From: a virus
IMG/VR virus record: IMGVR_UViG_3300032462_000004
Coordinates: 1-62,035 of that record
Reading direction: 5' to 3' (one strand)
DNA: 62,035 bases
This document shows, piece by piece, positions 38,537 through 47,450 of the stretch; position 1 is the stretch's first letter; each line of letters starts with the position of its first letter. The position numbers and the translations under genes were made by a program. A model generated the notes under the pieces. That model worked only from the letters and a program-made list of their open reading frames with translations, was not told the DNA's origin and did not search any database.

Positions 38537-40591
38537 ATGAAACTTGGACAAATTAATAAAGACATGTCACTTTTTAAAAGTGAATATATGGAATTATCTG
38601 CCAATAAGAATATTTCCGAATCTCCCGCTACAGAGATACCGGAATCATCGGAGATGCCCGAAAAAGGTGACACCATTCGAACATCTAAAATGCAGATGGA
38701 AGGTAAAGTCGAGAGAGTAGGTCAAAATCGAGCAGGATACGATGAAGTTTTCTTCAGGATTGCCGATGGTAGGTTAATGAAGACTCCGGTGAGTAATGTT
38801 ACTGTTGTAGAGAAACTTGCCGATGACGAGATGGAAGAAGCTATTACATTTGCACCAGGTTCTTATCCGGATGTCGATCACATGCCAGGTGCAGTCCATA
38901 AAAACGGTGTGCTTCCGGCTAAATCGTCGGGCAATGTAAAATCATTTGACGATTACGCAGACTGGAAAAAGAATGCGGATCATATAAATTCGGTTGTCCA
39001 TGACGACAATTCAGAAATTATAAGCAATTCTTCTTCAGAAACTTACGGGCCAGAAAATGGTAAAGTTTTTGCAAAATGGAACAAGCAGACAAATACTGGT
39101 AAGATATTAATGCCAACAAATGAAGGAATGATGGGCGGAATCAATCGTGCTGCTCCTGCTGTAGATGTTAGCTATGAAAAAGTATTAGACGAAGTAACAT
39201 CAAAGTATCGTATGGACGAACTAAGCATAGGCAAATTACAAGCATATCAGCAGAAGGTTAAATCCCCAGAACGGATGAGATTAGCTTCGTTGTCGCAGCT
39301 GAACCGCGATGTCGAGGGCAACAGGCGAGCACAGGGCAAAATTGCAACAAAATCCGGCCAACAAATCCCAGATAGATCCAAGTTCAGAGAAGAAGGCAGC
39401 AATACAGATAGTAAAGTTGCCGAATTGAAGAAATGGGCTGAAGATAATTACAGTAATGGTGCTGACACTTTCGTAGAAACATATGGAGACGAAGAATACG
39501 CATTAATGTTAGACGATAACAACGGAGACGTTGCGGAAACCATCGAATTTATGAAGATCATGGCAGATGTTTGGCAGGAAAAACAAGCCGATGCCGATTA
39601 TTATTCTCGTGGCGAAATGGATGAAGCTTATGATCTTAATTCGTTTACTGGAGTACTGAATAGGCAACATGCAGAGAAACCTGTGGCTAAGAAAAAGACA
39701 GTTAATGTTCCGTATAACGGGTGGCTTATAAGATATCGGCCGCCTGCCAAACCTGGAGAAAAGACTGTTTGGCAAGTTATGGACAAATCAGATACAATTA
39801 AGAAAGCCGGAGAAGCCACTACAGATAAAGATGCTGTACGAGATGCTCAGGAATGGATTAACGCGGGTGGTGGTGAAGGTCAGACGTCGTCAAACAAAGT
39901 AACCATCGACTTTAACGTGAATTTTGCAAGAGAATTTGCGCCAGAGGGCGATACATTTTATGCTAAAATAGAAAAATATGGTGCTGGAACAGCATTAATG
40001 GTTTCGACCACTCAGCATGAAGGGTATAAAAGAAGTCATATTAGGAATCAAAAAAATAAGATAACAGGCACAACTACCAAGCTACCTATGATACCAATGA
40101 GTGCTTCGGAAGCTAACTCTGCCGGCTTGGTTGCCAACGGACGTTACACATTGGGCGGCAAGGAAGATATGGGTGACGATACAATGTTATTCCCACTGGA
40201 ATACCAAGGCAAAACCCAGAGCAAAACAGATGCAGTTAGATTAAACAAGCCGGGCCTAACAGTTGCAACAGAAAGAGATACAGTTGGTGAAGCTATAGAT
40301 CCTTGGCACGGGTATACACCAGACGATAAGAAGGCGAATTCCCTTTCGAAGGCACCTAAAACAACCATGCAGGGTTCGGGAGATTTACCATTTGATCAAA
40401 TGGTAAAAGACACAATCAACACCCACGGACTGAAGTGGGCGTTTGATTATTATGTCAGGAAGAATGGATTGCCGCCAAGACAATTTCAGATTTTTGCTGG
40501 ATTGACTGTTAAACCTAAGAATAAATCGCCAGTCGCAGATAAAGAGTCCTGGTTGCAGAAATTACGAGGTAAATTACCATTTGAAGAATGA
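38537..40591 (+). CDS. Large unknown virion-like protein, 684 aa
   Basis: Plus-strand singleton behind a late box, starting MKLGQINKDMSLFKSEY, another leader-like N-terminus. Long Lys/Asp/Glu/Ser-rich regions alternate with folded segments (a KOW-like stretch GDTIRTSKMQMEGKVERVGQ near 43-62, and PYNGWLIRYRPPAKPGEKT). The end ESWLQKLRGKLPFEE recalls the W-x-x-K/R-F/L endings of other late proteins. No enzyme motif. Probably an internal or structural virion protein. Confidence 0.75.
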   Translation: MKLGQINKDMSLFKSEYMELSANKNISESPATEIPESSEMPEKGDTIRTSKMQMEGKVERVGQNRAGYDEVFFRIADGRLMKTPVSNVTVVEKLADDEMEEAITFAPGSYPDVDHMPGAVHKNGVLPAKSSGNVKSFDDYADWKKNADHINSVVHDDNSEIISNSSSETYGPENGKVFAKWNKQTNTGKILMPTNEGMMGGINRAAPAVDVSYEKVLDEVTSKYRMDELSIGKLQAYQQKVKSPERMRLASLSQLNRDVEGNRRAQGKIATKSGQQIPDRSKFREEGSNTDSKVAELKKWAEDNYSNGADTFVETYGDEEYALMLDDNNGDVAETIEFMKIMADVWQEKQADADYYSRGEMDEAYDLNSFTGVLNRQHAEKPVAKKKTVNVPYNGWLIRYRPPAKPGEKTVWQVMDKSDTIKKAGEATTDKDAVRDAQEWINAGGGEGQTSSNKVTIDFNVNFAREFAPEGDTFYAKIEKYGAGTALMVSTTQHEGYKRSHIRNQKNKITGTTTKLPMIPMSASEANSAGLVANGRYTLGGKEDMGDDTMLFPLEYQGKTQSKTDAVRLNKPGLTVATERDTVGEAIDPWHGYTPDDKKANSLSKAPKTTMQGSGDLPFDQMVKDTINTHGLKWAFDYYVRKNGLPPRQFQIFAGLTVKPKNKSPVADKESWLQKLRGKLPFEE

Positions 40592-41698
40592 TTATTCCCC
40601 TGAATAATATTTCTTATATGATCTTGTCTTTTTAAATTTATCGAAATCTATATCGGAGTGATTTATCACTCCTTTAATTTTCTTTTCTAACATTAATTCT
40701 AAAATAGCAACGCCCGAGCCGGCCGTTGTTGCCTGAATACCTGTTAAACCATCTGTACCATAGAATTTAGCAGAATAGTTTCTAACAATCTTTCGATCAT
40801 CTTCGTCACGGCCGGATGCTTTTGCATATACAACAATAACATCCTGATTATTATATGGGAATGCATTAAGGAATTCTTTCTTTACGCTATCGAAATCCTT
40901 ATTATGCTTAGATACTATATCTTTTACATACCTATAATGACCCGGATACCGTAATGTCTTGTAATGTATGTTCGAGACTCCAGGTAAATCACTGATTAGA
41001 CTTCCAACGCCACCCGATGTGTGGGCTGCTTCGTAGGTCATGCCATCAATAATGATAATTTCGACCCCGGATAATGCTTCTATTTCACATACTACATCGT
41101 TTTCCTTAACTCTGCATGGTCTAATGTATTCATTAACTAATCCATCAATACTCCATGAGAGATTATATGAAGATTCGGGTAAATTTGGATCAAATGACAC
41201 CATCTTAGGCAATGCACCTACGCTGACCATCAATGACTCGGGTTTATATATTTTTTTGGCTAACTCTAGCCCTACATAGTTAATAAATCCAGGTGCAAGT
41301 CCGCATTTTACTGCACAGCTTAAACCGCTGTCCTTATATATTGCCTGGACATTATCTGCCATGACATCGTCTTCTGTAAAATCAATATAAGAACATTTTG
41401 CATTCCTGGAAGCTGTGGCAATTTTCTCATTAAAAGAAAACGGCAGAGCATTTATGACATGTGTAATTTTGGAACTAACTAGAATTCTGGTTATTTCGCC
41501 AACTGTTGAAGTTGACAGATCCATATTACACATGCTTTCGATTTGATCGTCGGTTGAAATGACTGAATCAATCACCATCGGATAGTTGCGAAGATTACTG
41601 CAAACACTCCGATGATAATTGACTAATCCTTTAGCAATTTTATAAACACCTTTGCCAATTTGTCCGTATCCAAAAATTGCTATATTTACATCTGCCAT
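40592..41698 (-). CDS. Saccharopine/lysine-dehydrogenase-like oxidoreductase, 368 aa
   Basis: Rossmann start IAIFGYGQIGKGV (G10-x-G12-x-x-G15), VINALPFSFNEKIA, SYIDFTEDD and CGLAPGFINYVG, then LSWSIDGLVNEYIRPC and TSGGVGSL plus YKTLRYPGHY. This is the fold and signature order of saccharopine dehydrogenase-type (lysine 6-dehydrogenase-like) enzymes using NAD(P). Substrate is unknown; a role in lysine or polyamine metabolism is possible. It follows nadV, so its cofactor supply is encoded beside it. Rare in phages. Confidence 0.82.
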   Translation of the reverse strand: MADVNIAIFGYGQIGKGVYKIAKGLVNYHRSVCSNLRNYPMVIDSVISTDDQIESMCNMDLSTSTVGEITRILVSSKITHVINALPFSFNEKIATASRNAKCSYIDFTEDDVMADNVQAIYKDSGLSCAVKCGLAPGFINYVGLELAKKIYKPESLMVSVGALPKMVSFDPNLPESSYNLSWSIDGLVNEYIRPCRVKENDVVCEIEALSGVEIIIIDGMTYEAAHTSGGVGSLISDLPGVSNIHYKTLRYPGHYRYVKDIVSKHNKDFDSVKKEFLNAFPYNNQDVIVVYAKASGRDEDDRKIVRNYSAKFYGTDGLTGIQATTAGSGVAILELMLEKKIKGVINHSDIDFDKFKKTRSYKKYYSGE

Positions 41699-41724
41699 AA
41701 ATCCCCTGATAAGTATGTACTTAT

Positions 41725-43125
41725 TTAGCGGACAGGCAGGTTAGCTCGCTCTCGAATCTGAACAAATGTTGTCTCACTATAGCTAACACCGTTCTTGAAG
41801 CGTGTTATTAATAGATCCTCTTGGCCCGATTTATATTCGAGTTCTTTGGTGGCATACTTGTCATCTTCCAACACAAGCATCAATCGACCACGCTTACTTT
41901 TCTTTTCAGGTGCATTGATCGGATCCTTGTACACATCACGCCATTCCAACTTGCCATCAGCACCCTTGATTCCGATTGCACTACATTTCATTGCAAACTG
42001 CAAGGTATCACGGTTAACTTGTTGCAAGAGTGCGCCGCCTTGGCCAAATGCTACGTTATCTGCACTATAACCGGCCAAATCCAAGCAGAACAAGATGGAT
42101 CTGATAGACGCATGGTCGATGCCGTCGCCTTGTATAACCCTGACATTGTTCAACACCCTGTAACCTTTGGCATTCTTTACACTACCAAAGCGTTTATCGA
42201 GTGTATGAACGCATGCAAGAACAACAGAACTCGGATTGCCACTGTCTGGGCGAATAACAACAATTGCACCAGAGTCAATTACTTGTTGCTTTAGCTGTTC
42301 ACCCCAGATTTTGTCGCAAGCATGCCCGATGTCATAGCTATCACTAACGAATGCAATAGGTGCGCCTGCTTTACCGTGAGTTCTCAACATGTTGCTGTAA
42401 GAGTCTGCTTCATTTTCACGACCCCAGCTCGTCACAGTGCTATGTTCCATTGCAGGGATACTAAATCCACAGATTTCTGCATCATAGTATTCCATTGCGG
42501 TCAATACGCCGGAAACAGTATCGGTGCCCATGAAGTTTACCAAGTGTGCCATACCGCCAAGGCCGGCAGATTCGAAACTGCTTACACCACGCGCACCAAA
42601 GTCGTGTAACTTGAAGTCGATGAGACTTGGATCGCCATTCTTTTCCAGATAATGCATAATAATGCGCTTACTTTCATGACTGTTAGTTGCAACAGTCGTT
42701 GGATACCAAATAGCACGAAGCAATGCAGTTTCCAAGAAGCTTGGCAACCACCAGCACTTAGGATCAGTATTAACAATGGTCAGCAACACGTTTTTCAAGC
42801 GCATGACTGAACCTTCATCCACTGCTTTGATTTCTACTGGCAAAATACCGCCGTGCATATTAAGAATATGCATCCACCCTTCTTTATTGAATGGTTCACC
42901 GTGAACTGCCATGAAATCAGCAGCTTGGTCGATCATTGCGCGGGTAATAGGTGTCTTCAGATATTCACGGATGAATGCTTGGAGGCCAAGGAACACTAAT
43001 TGATCGTATGCTCCACCGCGAGATTCGATATACGAGTAAACATACTCGGTACCTGGCGGGTATTGGTTATATTGAGAAAACTTGTATGAATCTGAATTCA
43101 ATATAATGTTTTTTGCGAATTTCAT
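41725..43125 (-). CDS. nadV: Nicotinamide phosphoribosyltransferase (NadV/NAMPT), 466 aa
   Basis: NAMPT family over full length: SYKFSQYNQYPPGTEYVYSY start, ESRGGAYDQ, FKLHDFGARGVSS, STVTSWGRENE, AFVSDSYD and RPDSGNPSS are the signature active-site stretches. It converts nicotinamide and PRPP to NMN, the step before the NatV adenylyltransferase encoded at 44004-45074. The pair corresponds to the KVP40 nadV/natV salvage route. Last but one gene of the operon from 45074. Confidence 0.95.
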   Translation of the reverse strand: MKFAKNIILNSDSYKFSQYNQYPPGTEYVYSYIESRGGAYDQLVFLGLQAFIREYLKTPITRAMIDQAADFMAVHGEPFNKEGWMHILNMHGGILPVEIKAVDEGSVMRLKNVLLTIVNTDPKCWWLPSFLETALLRAIWYPTTVATNSHESKRIIMHYLEKNGDPSLIDFKLHDFGARGVSSFESAGLGGMAHLVNFMGTDTVSGVLTAMEYYDAEICGFSIPAMEHSTVTSWGRENEADSYSNMLRTHGKAGAPIAFVSDSYDIGHACDKIWGEQLKQQVIDSGAIVVIRPDSGNPSSVVLACVHTLDKRFGSVKNAKGYRVLNNVRVIQGDGIDHASIRSILFCLDLAGYSADNVAFGQGGALLQQVNRDTLQFAMKCSAIGIKGADGKLEWRDVYKDPINAPEKKSKRGRLMLVLEDDKYATKELEYKSGQEDLLITRFKNGVSYSETTFVQIRERANLPVR

Positions 43126-43176
43126 AATGATAAACTCCTTATCGTTAAATTGCCCAACTCACTGTCGGGATTTGCT

Positions 43177-43413
43177 CTATATTAACACTGATCTCATCAT
43201 TAATACAATCTTATCTTCGTCGGATATAAAATATTCATCTTTTATTCCGTAACGATTTTTTATTTCCGTAACTGTATTGCCCTTGACTAAGTATGCTCTC
43301 TCCGCAAACTGCATTTCTTCCCTGTAGTCTGTATTTTCCATGTTAATCATGCACAATGCAGCTGGTGCGCCGGCGATTCGAATCGCCATATCCGAGAATT
43401 CTAGAAAAATCAT
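43177..43413 (-). CDS. Unknown protein, 78 aa
   Basis: Short mixed protein (IAGAPAALCMINMEN, EEMQFAERAYLVKGN) between natV and nadV. Four-base overlap with the next gene upstream. No motif; its place in the NAD operon hints at a linked role. Confidence 0.65.
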   Translation of the reverse strand: MIFLEFSDMAIRIAGAPAALCMINMENTDYREEMQFAERAYLVKGNTVTEIKNRYGIKDEYFISDEDKIVLMMRSVLI

Positions 43414-43736
43414 TTTACTCCTAAGATTTCCATGTCTTCTGCCGTAAGTTTAGCTAAAGCCCTTGCTTTCTTTGACGCTGCTTCTTCCAGACGGTGTCTG
43501 GAGTCAAGTTTCTTGTGTTTTGTATGCCACGACATCAGTTCTTTCTTTGTAATGCCGGCACCTTCACAATCAATTAAATCATAATACTTGGTTTTATCTT
43601 GCAATACTTTTTCAAAAGCATCTAATGTAGCGCACAGGGCACTCTCAGCAAAACTGATCTGCTTTTTCAGTGCTGGCTCAGTAATATCAGTAAAATACTG
43701 TTGTGGATGATCGTCGTAATAATTTCTGCATGGCAT
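43410..43736 (-). CDS. Unknown MPCRxYY-type protein, 108 aa
   Basis: Begins MPCRNYYDDHPQQYF, a start I recognise from small unknown proteins of T4-like and other large phages, followed by a helical body with ELMSWHTKHKKLD and a Lys/Ala-rich end. Overlaps the 78-residue gene. Confidence 0.7.
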   Translation of the reverse strand: MPCRNYYDDHPQQYFTDITEPALKKQISFAESALCATLDAFEKVLQDKTKYYDLIDCEGAGITKKELMSWHTKHKKLDSRHRLEEAASKKARALAKLTAEDMEILGVK

Positions 43737-43746
43737 ATTAATCTCC

Positions 43747-44007
43747 TTAAGTTAACCAATTTGGCTCAACATGTGGTTCCAATTCTGGAACTACCGTACT
43801 ATAGACTCCGCCGTGCGCAAGTACAAATGCTAAGGCGTCGTCCTCACTTTCAAACTTTAAATGCGCGGCTGCATTATTCATACTGTCGCCTTGCCATCCG
43901 CCTGGATCGTAATCAACTTCGCTAAGCCCGTTGTTATTAAGCCACTCGCCTAATTTGCAAAGGTCCAAGCGACCATTAATTCTCGGTATACGGATGTAGT
44001 GGCTCAT
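43747..44007 (-). CDS. Unknown small protein of the DAxLF set, 86 aa
   Basis: Contains AHLKFESEDDALAFVLAHGG, a form of the F-x-x-E-D-D-A-L-x-F signature of other small proteins here, and GGWQGDSMNN. Overlaps natV by four bases. Function unknown. Confidence 0.68.
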   Translation of the reverse strand: MSHYIRIPRINGRLDLCKLGEWLNNNGLSEVDYDPGGWQGDSMNNAAAHLKFESEDDALAFVLAHGGVYSTVVPELEPHVEPNWLT

Positions 44008-45074
44008 TTCTTTGCTCGTGCCACCATTGTTTGGATAATATGTGCATGATCGCCGTACATCACTTCACCCATTGTTGCAACTTCAGCCAAAGTAAACCAT
44101 TTTGCCTTCTTGGCATCATCGGACCCCTTGACTCTCGGAAGCTCTCCGTTACCGCCGTCCAACTCAATCAGATATGCATGAGTGATAGTGCGCCCACGTA
44201 GATCACGATCGGGATGGTCGAATACTTTATTGTACGTTATAGCCTTACGAAGAACGATTTCCGGTACTTTAATTTTTGTTTCTTCAATTAATTCCCGAAC
44301 AACACAGTCTTCGAGCAATTCCTTAGGATTAATGAACCCACCCGGAAGAGCCCAGAGTCCTTTACCAGGGGAAAATCCTCGTTGAATAAGCAGGATGTGA
44401 CCTCCCTGGACCACGACCGCGTCAGTGGTCTGAAAAACTGGAACGAATGGTGCCGATTCCCAGGCTTTATGATAGCCTTTATAGAAATAATATTCTTCGA
44501 CCATCTTTTCGTAATGATTAGTGGTCCTGAATGCTACTAGCCATTCAAATATTTCAGATGGAACTGCACCCTTTACAAAGTCTAGGTGTCCTTCGAACAG
44601 AAGTTCTCTGATTTTTGTAGCGTCAATTGGGTGTGATCCGTGTTCGACGAATCCTTTAAGTTCGATAAACTTCCAAGCAGGGAAAGCATGATTGTACCAG
44701 CTTGATTCATCTTTATCGAACCCAAGGATACAAATTTCGGAATCAGCAACACCTGGATGTTCAGATCCGACCTGTGTTTGGACTTCGCGAATCCAGTTAT
44801 TGTTGCTGTATTTGTGATCGCGCAGTGGACTGATGGTGTAATTATATTCCAGAGAATCCATTACCTTGATTGATCTATTCAATGAACTAGCAATCATTTG
44901 CTTTCGTTCATAATAGTCGAAGGGATTCTTCGGAGTGCTTGGTTGGAAAGAACTCCCAACCAAAATATGGACATGTTCAGCAAGGTCGAGTGCTTGCATT
45001 ACATTCCGGAGATGTCCGTTATGGAATGGTTCGAATCTGCCGATAAGTACGGCGACTTTATATTTCTTTGTCAT
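44004..45074 (-). CDS. natV: Bifunctional NMN adenylyltransferase / Nudix hydrolase (NatV), 356 aa
   Basis: N-terminal NadM-type nucleotidyltransferase with GRFEPFHNGH (12-21) and ISPLRDHKYSNNNWI. C-terminal Nudix domain with box GGFINPKELLEDC...RELIEET, i.e. G-x5-E-x7-R-E-L-x-E-E. The first half makes NAD from NMN and ATP; the second cleaves ADP-ribose-type compounds. Same domain order as vibriophage KVP40 NatV. First gene of an operon that also holds three small unknowns, nadV and the dehydrogenase-like gene. Confidence 0.95.
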   Translation of the reverse strand: MTKKYKVAVLIGRFEPFHNGHLRNVMQALDLAEHVHILVGSSFQPSTPKNPFDYYERKQMIASSLNRSIKVMDSLEYNYTISPLRDHKYSNNNWIREVQTQVGSEHPGVADSEICILGFDKDESSWYNHAFPAWKFIELKGFVEHGSHPIDATKIRELLFEGHLDFVKGAVPSEIFEWLVAFRTTNHYEKMVEEYYFYKGYHKAWESAPFVPVFQTTDAVVVQGGHILLIQRGFSPGKGLWALPGGFINPKELLEDCVVRELIEETKIKVPEIVLRKAITYNKVFDHPDRDLRGRTITHAYLIELDGGNGELPRVKGSDDAKKAKWFTLAEVATMGEVMYGDHAHIIQTMVARAKK

Positions 45075-45135
45075 AATTGGCTCCCAATTAAGTTATTGTT
45101 TGTAGAAGTCTGTCTCTACGTTGTATTTAGCCGTT

Positions 45136-45165
45136 AGTATAGCATCGACGGTAGTTATTGGTCAA
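45136..45165 (-). promoter_or_regulatory. Sigma70-type promoter TTGACC-N18-TATACT before natV
   Basis: Boxes at 45165-45160 and 45141-45136; leader of about 55 bases to ATG 45074. Drives the NAD salvage operon. Confidence 0.6.
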
Positions 45166-45200
45166 TCACCCTACATTAGACCTACCACCATTTGATAAAT

Positions 45201-45599
45201 CTAATCATCTTTTTTGCCACTATCTTGATTGGTAACAATATCCAAGAATGCTTCTTCTTCTCCTTCGGTCCATTCCAAAAGATCCGTAGATTGTTCTGCT
45301 GTGAGCACTGGTGCATAAGCAACAGGCTTCGGATATGTCGGAAACGGCCATGCTCCACTAACATCTGCTCCGTGGTTTTCCGGAATACCAGTGTCCTGAA
45401 CATCATCCATCTTCGCAAAGTCATATTTACCCTTGATAAATTTGGAATAATATTCGCCGAGGGAAACAGCAACAATGAAATCTCTGTATACTTGCTCGGG
45501 AACAGCACCATATTCATATACGCCACCATTTTTCAGAGTGACAGTAAGCCAACCACCGTTGGCCCACTGCACACCATTAATAATACTCGAATCTTTCAT
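45201..45599 (-). CDS. KTSC-domain protein, 132 aa
   Basis: Residues 4-60 match the KTSC domain (S-I-I-x-x-V-Q-W...L-T-V-T-L-K-N-G-G-V-Y-E-Y...VPEQVYRDFIVAVSLGEYYSK). KTSC domains occur alone or with RNA/DNA enzymes such as lysyl-tRNA synthetase; function unclear. The C-terminal half is acidic and Pro-rich. Overlaps the phosphoesterase stop by four bases. Confidence 0.8.
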   Translation of the reverse strand: MKDSSIINGVQWANGGWLTVTLKNGGVYEYGAVPEQVYRDFIVAVSLGEYYSKFIKGKYDFAKMDDVQDTGIPENHGADVSGAWPFPTYPKPVAYAPVLTAEQSTDLLEWTEGEEEAFLDIVTNQDSGKKDD

Positions 45600-46360
45600 T
45601 TAAACTCCTTAAATTCTTCAAATTTAAAACCACGCTTACCGTGTGACACAACTGCGCCACTTAAAACCCCACCCTTACCACAGCCTGTGTCTAAGAATAT
45701 AACTTTACCACCATTTGCATTGGTAACAACCATCGGTTCGGTTATCGGCACCTGATGTATCGGCTGCTTATCATGACCTACCATTAAAGTTTTGCCTATA
45801 GGGACTTCGTCCATCCAGTTATATAGCCGAACAGGATACCCATCTTCAAATACTTCGCCGTTAGTCTCACCAACTAAGTATCTGGACTTAGCAGACTTGC
45901 TCATTTCAGCAGTCCCGTCCCATAAAGATGGGTGACTTGCAGCATGCACTAAAACTACATCATCGAATTTATGATGAAATCCAGATAACGTTTCATGATT
46001 AACAACTTTCGAATACATTCTTAAAAATTCAGCTTCTCTCTCCGCGCCGACAGCTAATAAAGTGTTTTTTGCATCAACCGAAAATCTAACCTTAGCGCCA
46101 TTCAGATATCTGGAATATTTGTCGTCGTGGTTACCAACTGTAAAGCCGGCCGCACCTAAAGACATTGCATAATGCATTGTTTCGACAACTTCATATGGTT
46201 GTACGCCTCTGTCAACTAAGTCACCTAAAGACATAAAGAAGAAGTTATTGTCCATAGCAAATTTATATGCTTTTACGAAGGATTTAAAATCTCCGTGGAC
46301 GTCCCCGAAGACTAACATGCCTTCAAAGTTGTTTTTTACGTAATTTGCTAAAAATCCCAT
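45596..46360 (-). CDS. Calcineurin-like metallophosphoesterase, 254 aa
   Basis: PPP-type motifs GDVHG (19-23), GDLVDRG (46-52) and TVGNHD (near 75), with later His in VHAASH and GHDKQP. Similar to phage lambda-type or PrpE/ApaH phosphatases acting on proteins or dinucleotides; the substrate cannot be read. Possible link to the neighbouring NAD pathway is only positional. Confidence 0.9.
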   Translation of the reverse strand: MGFLANYVKNNFEGMLVFGDVHGDFKSFVKAYKFAMDNNFFFMSLGDLVDRGVQPYEVVETMHYAMSLGAAGFTVGNHDDKYSRYLNGAKVRFSVDAKNTLLAVGAEREAEFLRMYSKVVNHETLSGFHHKFDDVVLVHAASHPSLWDGTAEMSKSAKSRYLVGETNGEVFEDGYPVRLYNWMDEVPIGKTLMVGHDKQPIHQVPITEPMVVTNANGGKVIFLDTGCGKGGVLSGAVVSHGKRGFKFEEFKEFK

Positions 46361-46383
46361 TTCTTCTTTCAGTGGATGCCTAC

Positions 46384-46411
46384 ATTATACACTCGCACAT
46401 TAAAATAGCAA
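46384..46411 (-). promoter_or_regulatory. Sigma70-type promoter TTGCTA-N16-TATAAT
   Basis: Perfect -10 at 46389-46384, weaker -35 at 46411-46406; 23 bases before ATG 46360. Confidence 0.6.
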
Positions 46412-46419
46412 CTGGTAAT

Positions 46420-47184
46420 TTACACCCAAAGACTCTTTCGAATTTTGATTAGGCGAATCAGCATGTCTGTATCTTCCTGCTCCCATATTTCCTCCATATC
46501 ATTTATCTTATCCATCGCTGCCATGTATGAAACATAATCAGGAGCATTAACATCGAAGCTAGAATCTAAACTACCAAGTTCAAACCCCTGATAACTGTAA
46601 GTGGTCCTGGTGGCTTCTTCTCTTGCTGGTCTAAGCAAGGTCCACCAAGTATATAGTGCTAACACTTCTCGGGCGGACCTTGCTTGATCAGGCGACTGTT
46701 CATGCGGTGGCAATGCCGGATTATCCAGGGTTGCTGCCCATTCAAAATAAGCGACACCTAGTTCCGGATTCTTAAATTTAGTAAGTATGTTGTAAAAAGG
46801 CATGTACTTTTCACAAAATGTCAGGTTGCCTGACACACAATGGTTATGCCACGCGGAGTCGATTTCGACATGTTCTTTTAATAAGAAAAAAGACGCATAT
46901 AGCATTCTTTTACTAAGCTCTATATAGTCGGGTTTTAATTCCGTTTTTACAACATGGGATCTTTCCGTTGTCCTGTATATAATCCAATACTTCACATGCG
47001 CAATATTATTTACAATACGATTTATAATTTTTCTCTTTATAGTCTTGTTCAAGAGATAACGAATAGGTGCGTTTTTCTTGTATTCTCTGTTGAATAATCG
47101 CCAGCCGCGGGCAGATAACGCGCCTGGCGGGCTGTATGCCATCCAATGCTTAAATTTTTTTACTAATCTGGTTATTTTGTTCAT
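46420..47184 (-). CDS. Unknown protein, 254 aa
   Basis: A basic N-terminus (KITRLVKKFKHWM) is followed by a soluble helical domain rich in Trp and Tyr (GVAYFEWAATLDNP, LYTWWTLLRPAREE). ATG 47184 is slightly preferred over 47196, since the latter would fall at the transcription start. I recall similar unknown proteins in large T4-like phages. Function unknown. Confidence 0.7.
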   Translation of the reverse strand: MNKITRLVKKFKHWMAYSPPGALSARGWRLFNREYKKNAPIRYLLNKTIKRKIINRIVNNIAHVKYWIIYRTTERSHVVKTELKPDYIELSKRMLYASFFLLKEHVEIDSAWHNHCVSGNLTFCEKYMPFYNILTKFKNPELGVAYFEWAATLDNPALPPHEQSPDQARSAREVLALYTWWTLLRPAREEATRTTYSYQGFELGSLDSSFDVNAPDYVSYMAAMDKINDMEEIWEQEDTDMLIRLIKIRKSLWV

Positions 47185-47204
47185 AAAAGTGCCCATATAA
47201 GCGC

Positions 47205-47233
47205 AGTATATACACTTTATATGGGCATGTCAA
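47205..47233 (-). promoter_or_regulatory. Sigma70-type promoter TTGACA-N17-TATACT
   Basis: Boxes at 47233-47228 and 47210-47205, 17-base spacer, directly before the 46420-47184 gene. Confidence 0.75.
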
Positions 47234-47237
47234 TGGA

Positions 47238-47435
47238 TCAAAAGTTATGTTTACTGACTGATACAAACTCGTTCAGTTTTGTTGCTTCGATAATTACTTC
47301 CTCGGAAGTTGGTGCGGCAGCTATATCGCCGCCGGCGTTGCCAGTAGACACTACTTGTTTCTCTTTAAGAATATTAAATGCCAATTGTAGCAAGTCTAGT
47401 CTAATCTCGTATGGGCTTTTGTTTGTCGGCTTCAT
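47238..47435 (-). CDS. Unknown protein, 65 aa
   Basis: SPYEIRLDLLQLAFNILKEK is a helix found in small unknown phage proteins; an Ala/Gly-rich hinge and a second helix follow. Fifteen bases after the 499-residue virion-like gene. Confidence 0.65.
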   Translation of the reverse strand: MKPTNKSPYEIRLDLLQLAFNILKEKQVVSTGNAGGDIAAAPTSEEVIIEATKLNEFVSVSKHNF

Positions 47436-47450
47436 TGTGTTTCCTTTGTG

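Noticed and set aside
45192-45755. Open frame of 187 codons on the plus strand
   Set aside because: Antisense to the KTSC and phosphoesterase genes, both of which have clear family motifs.
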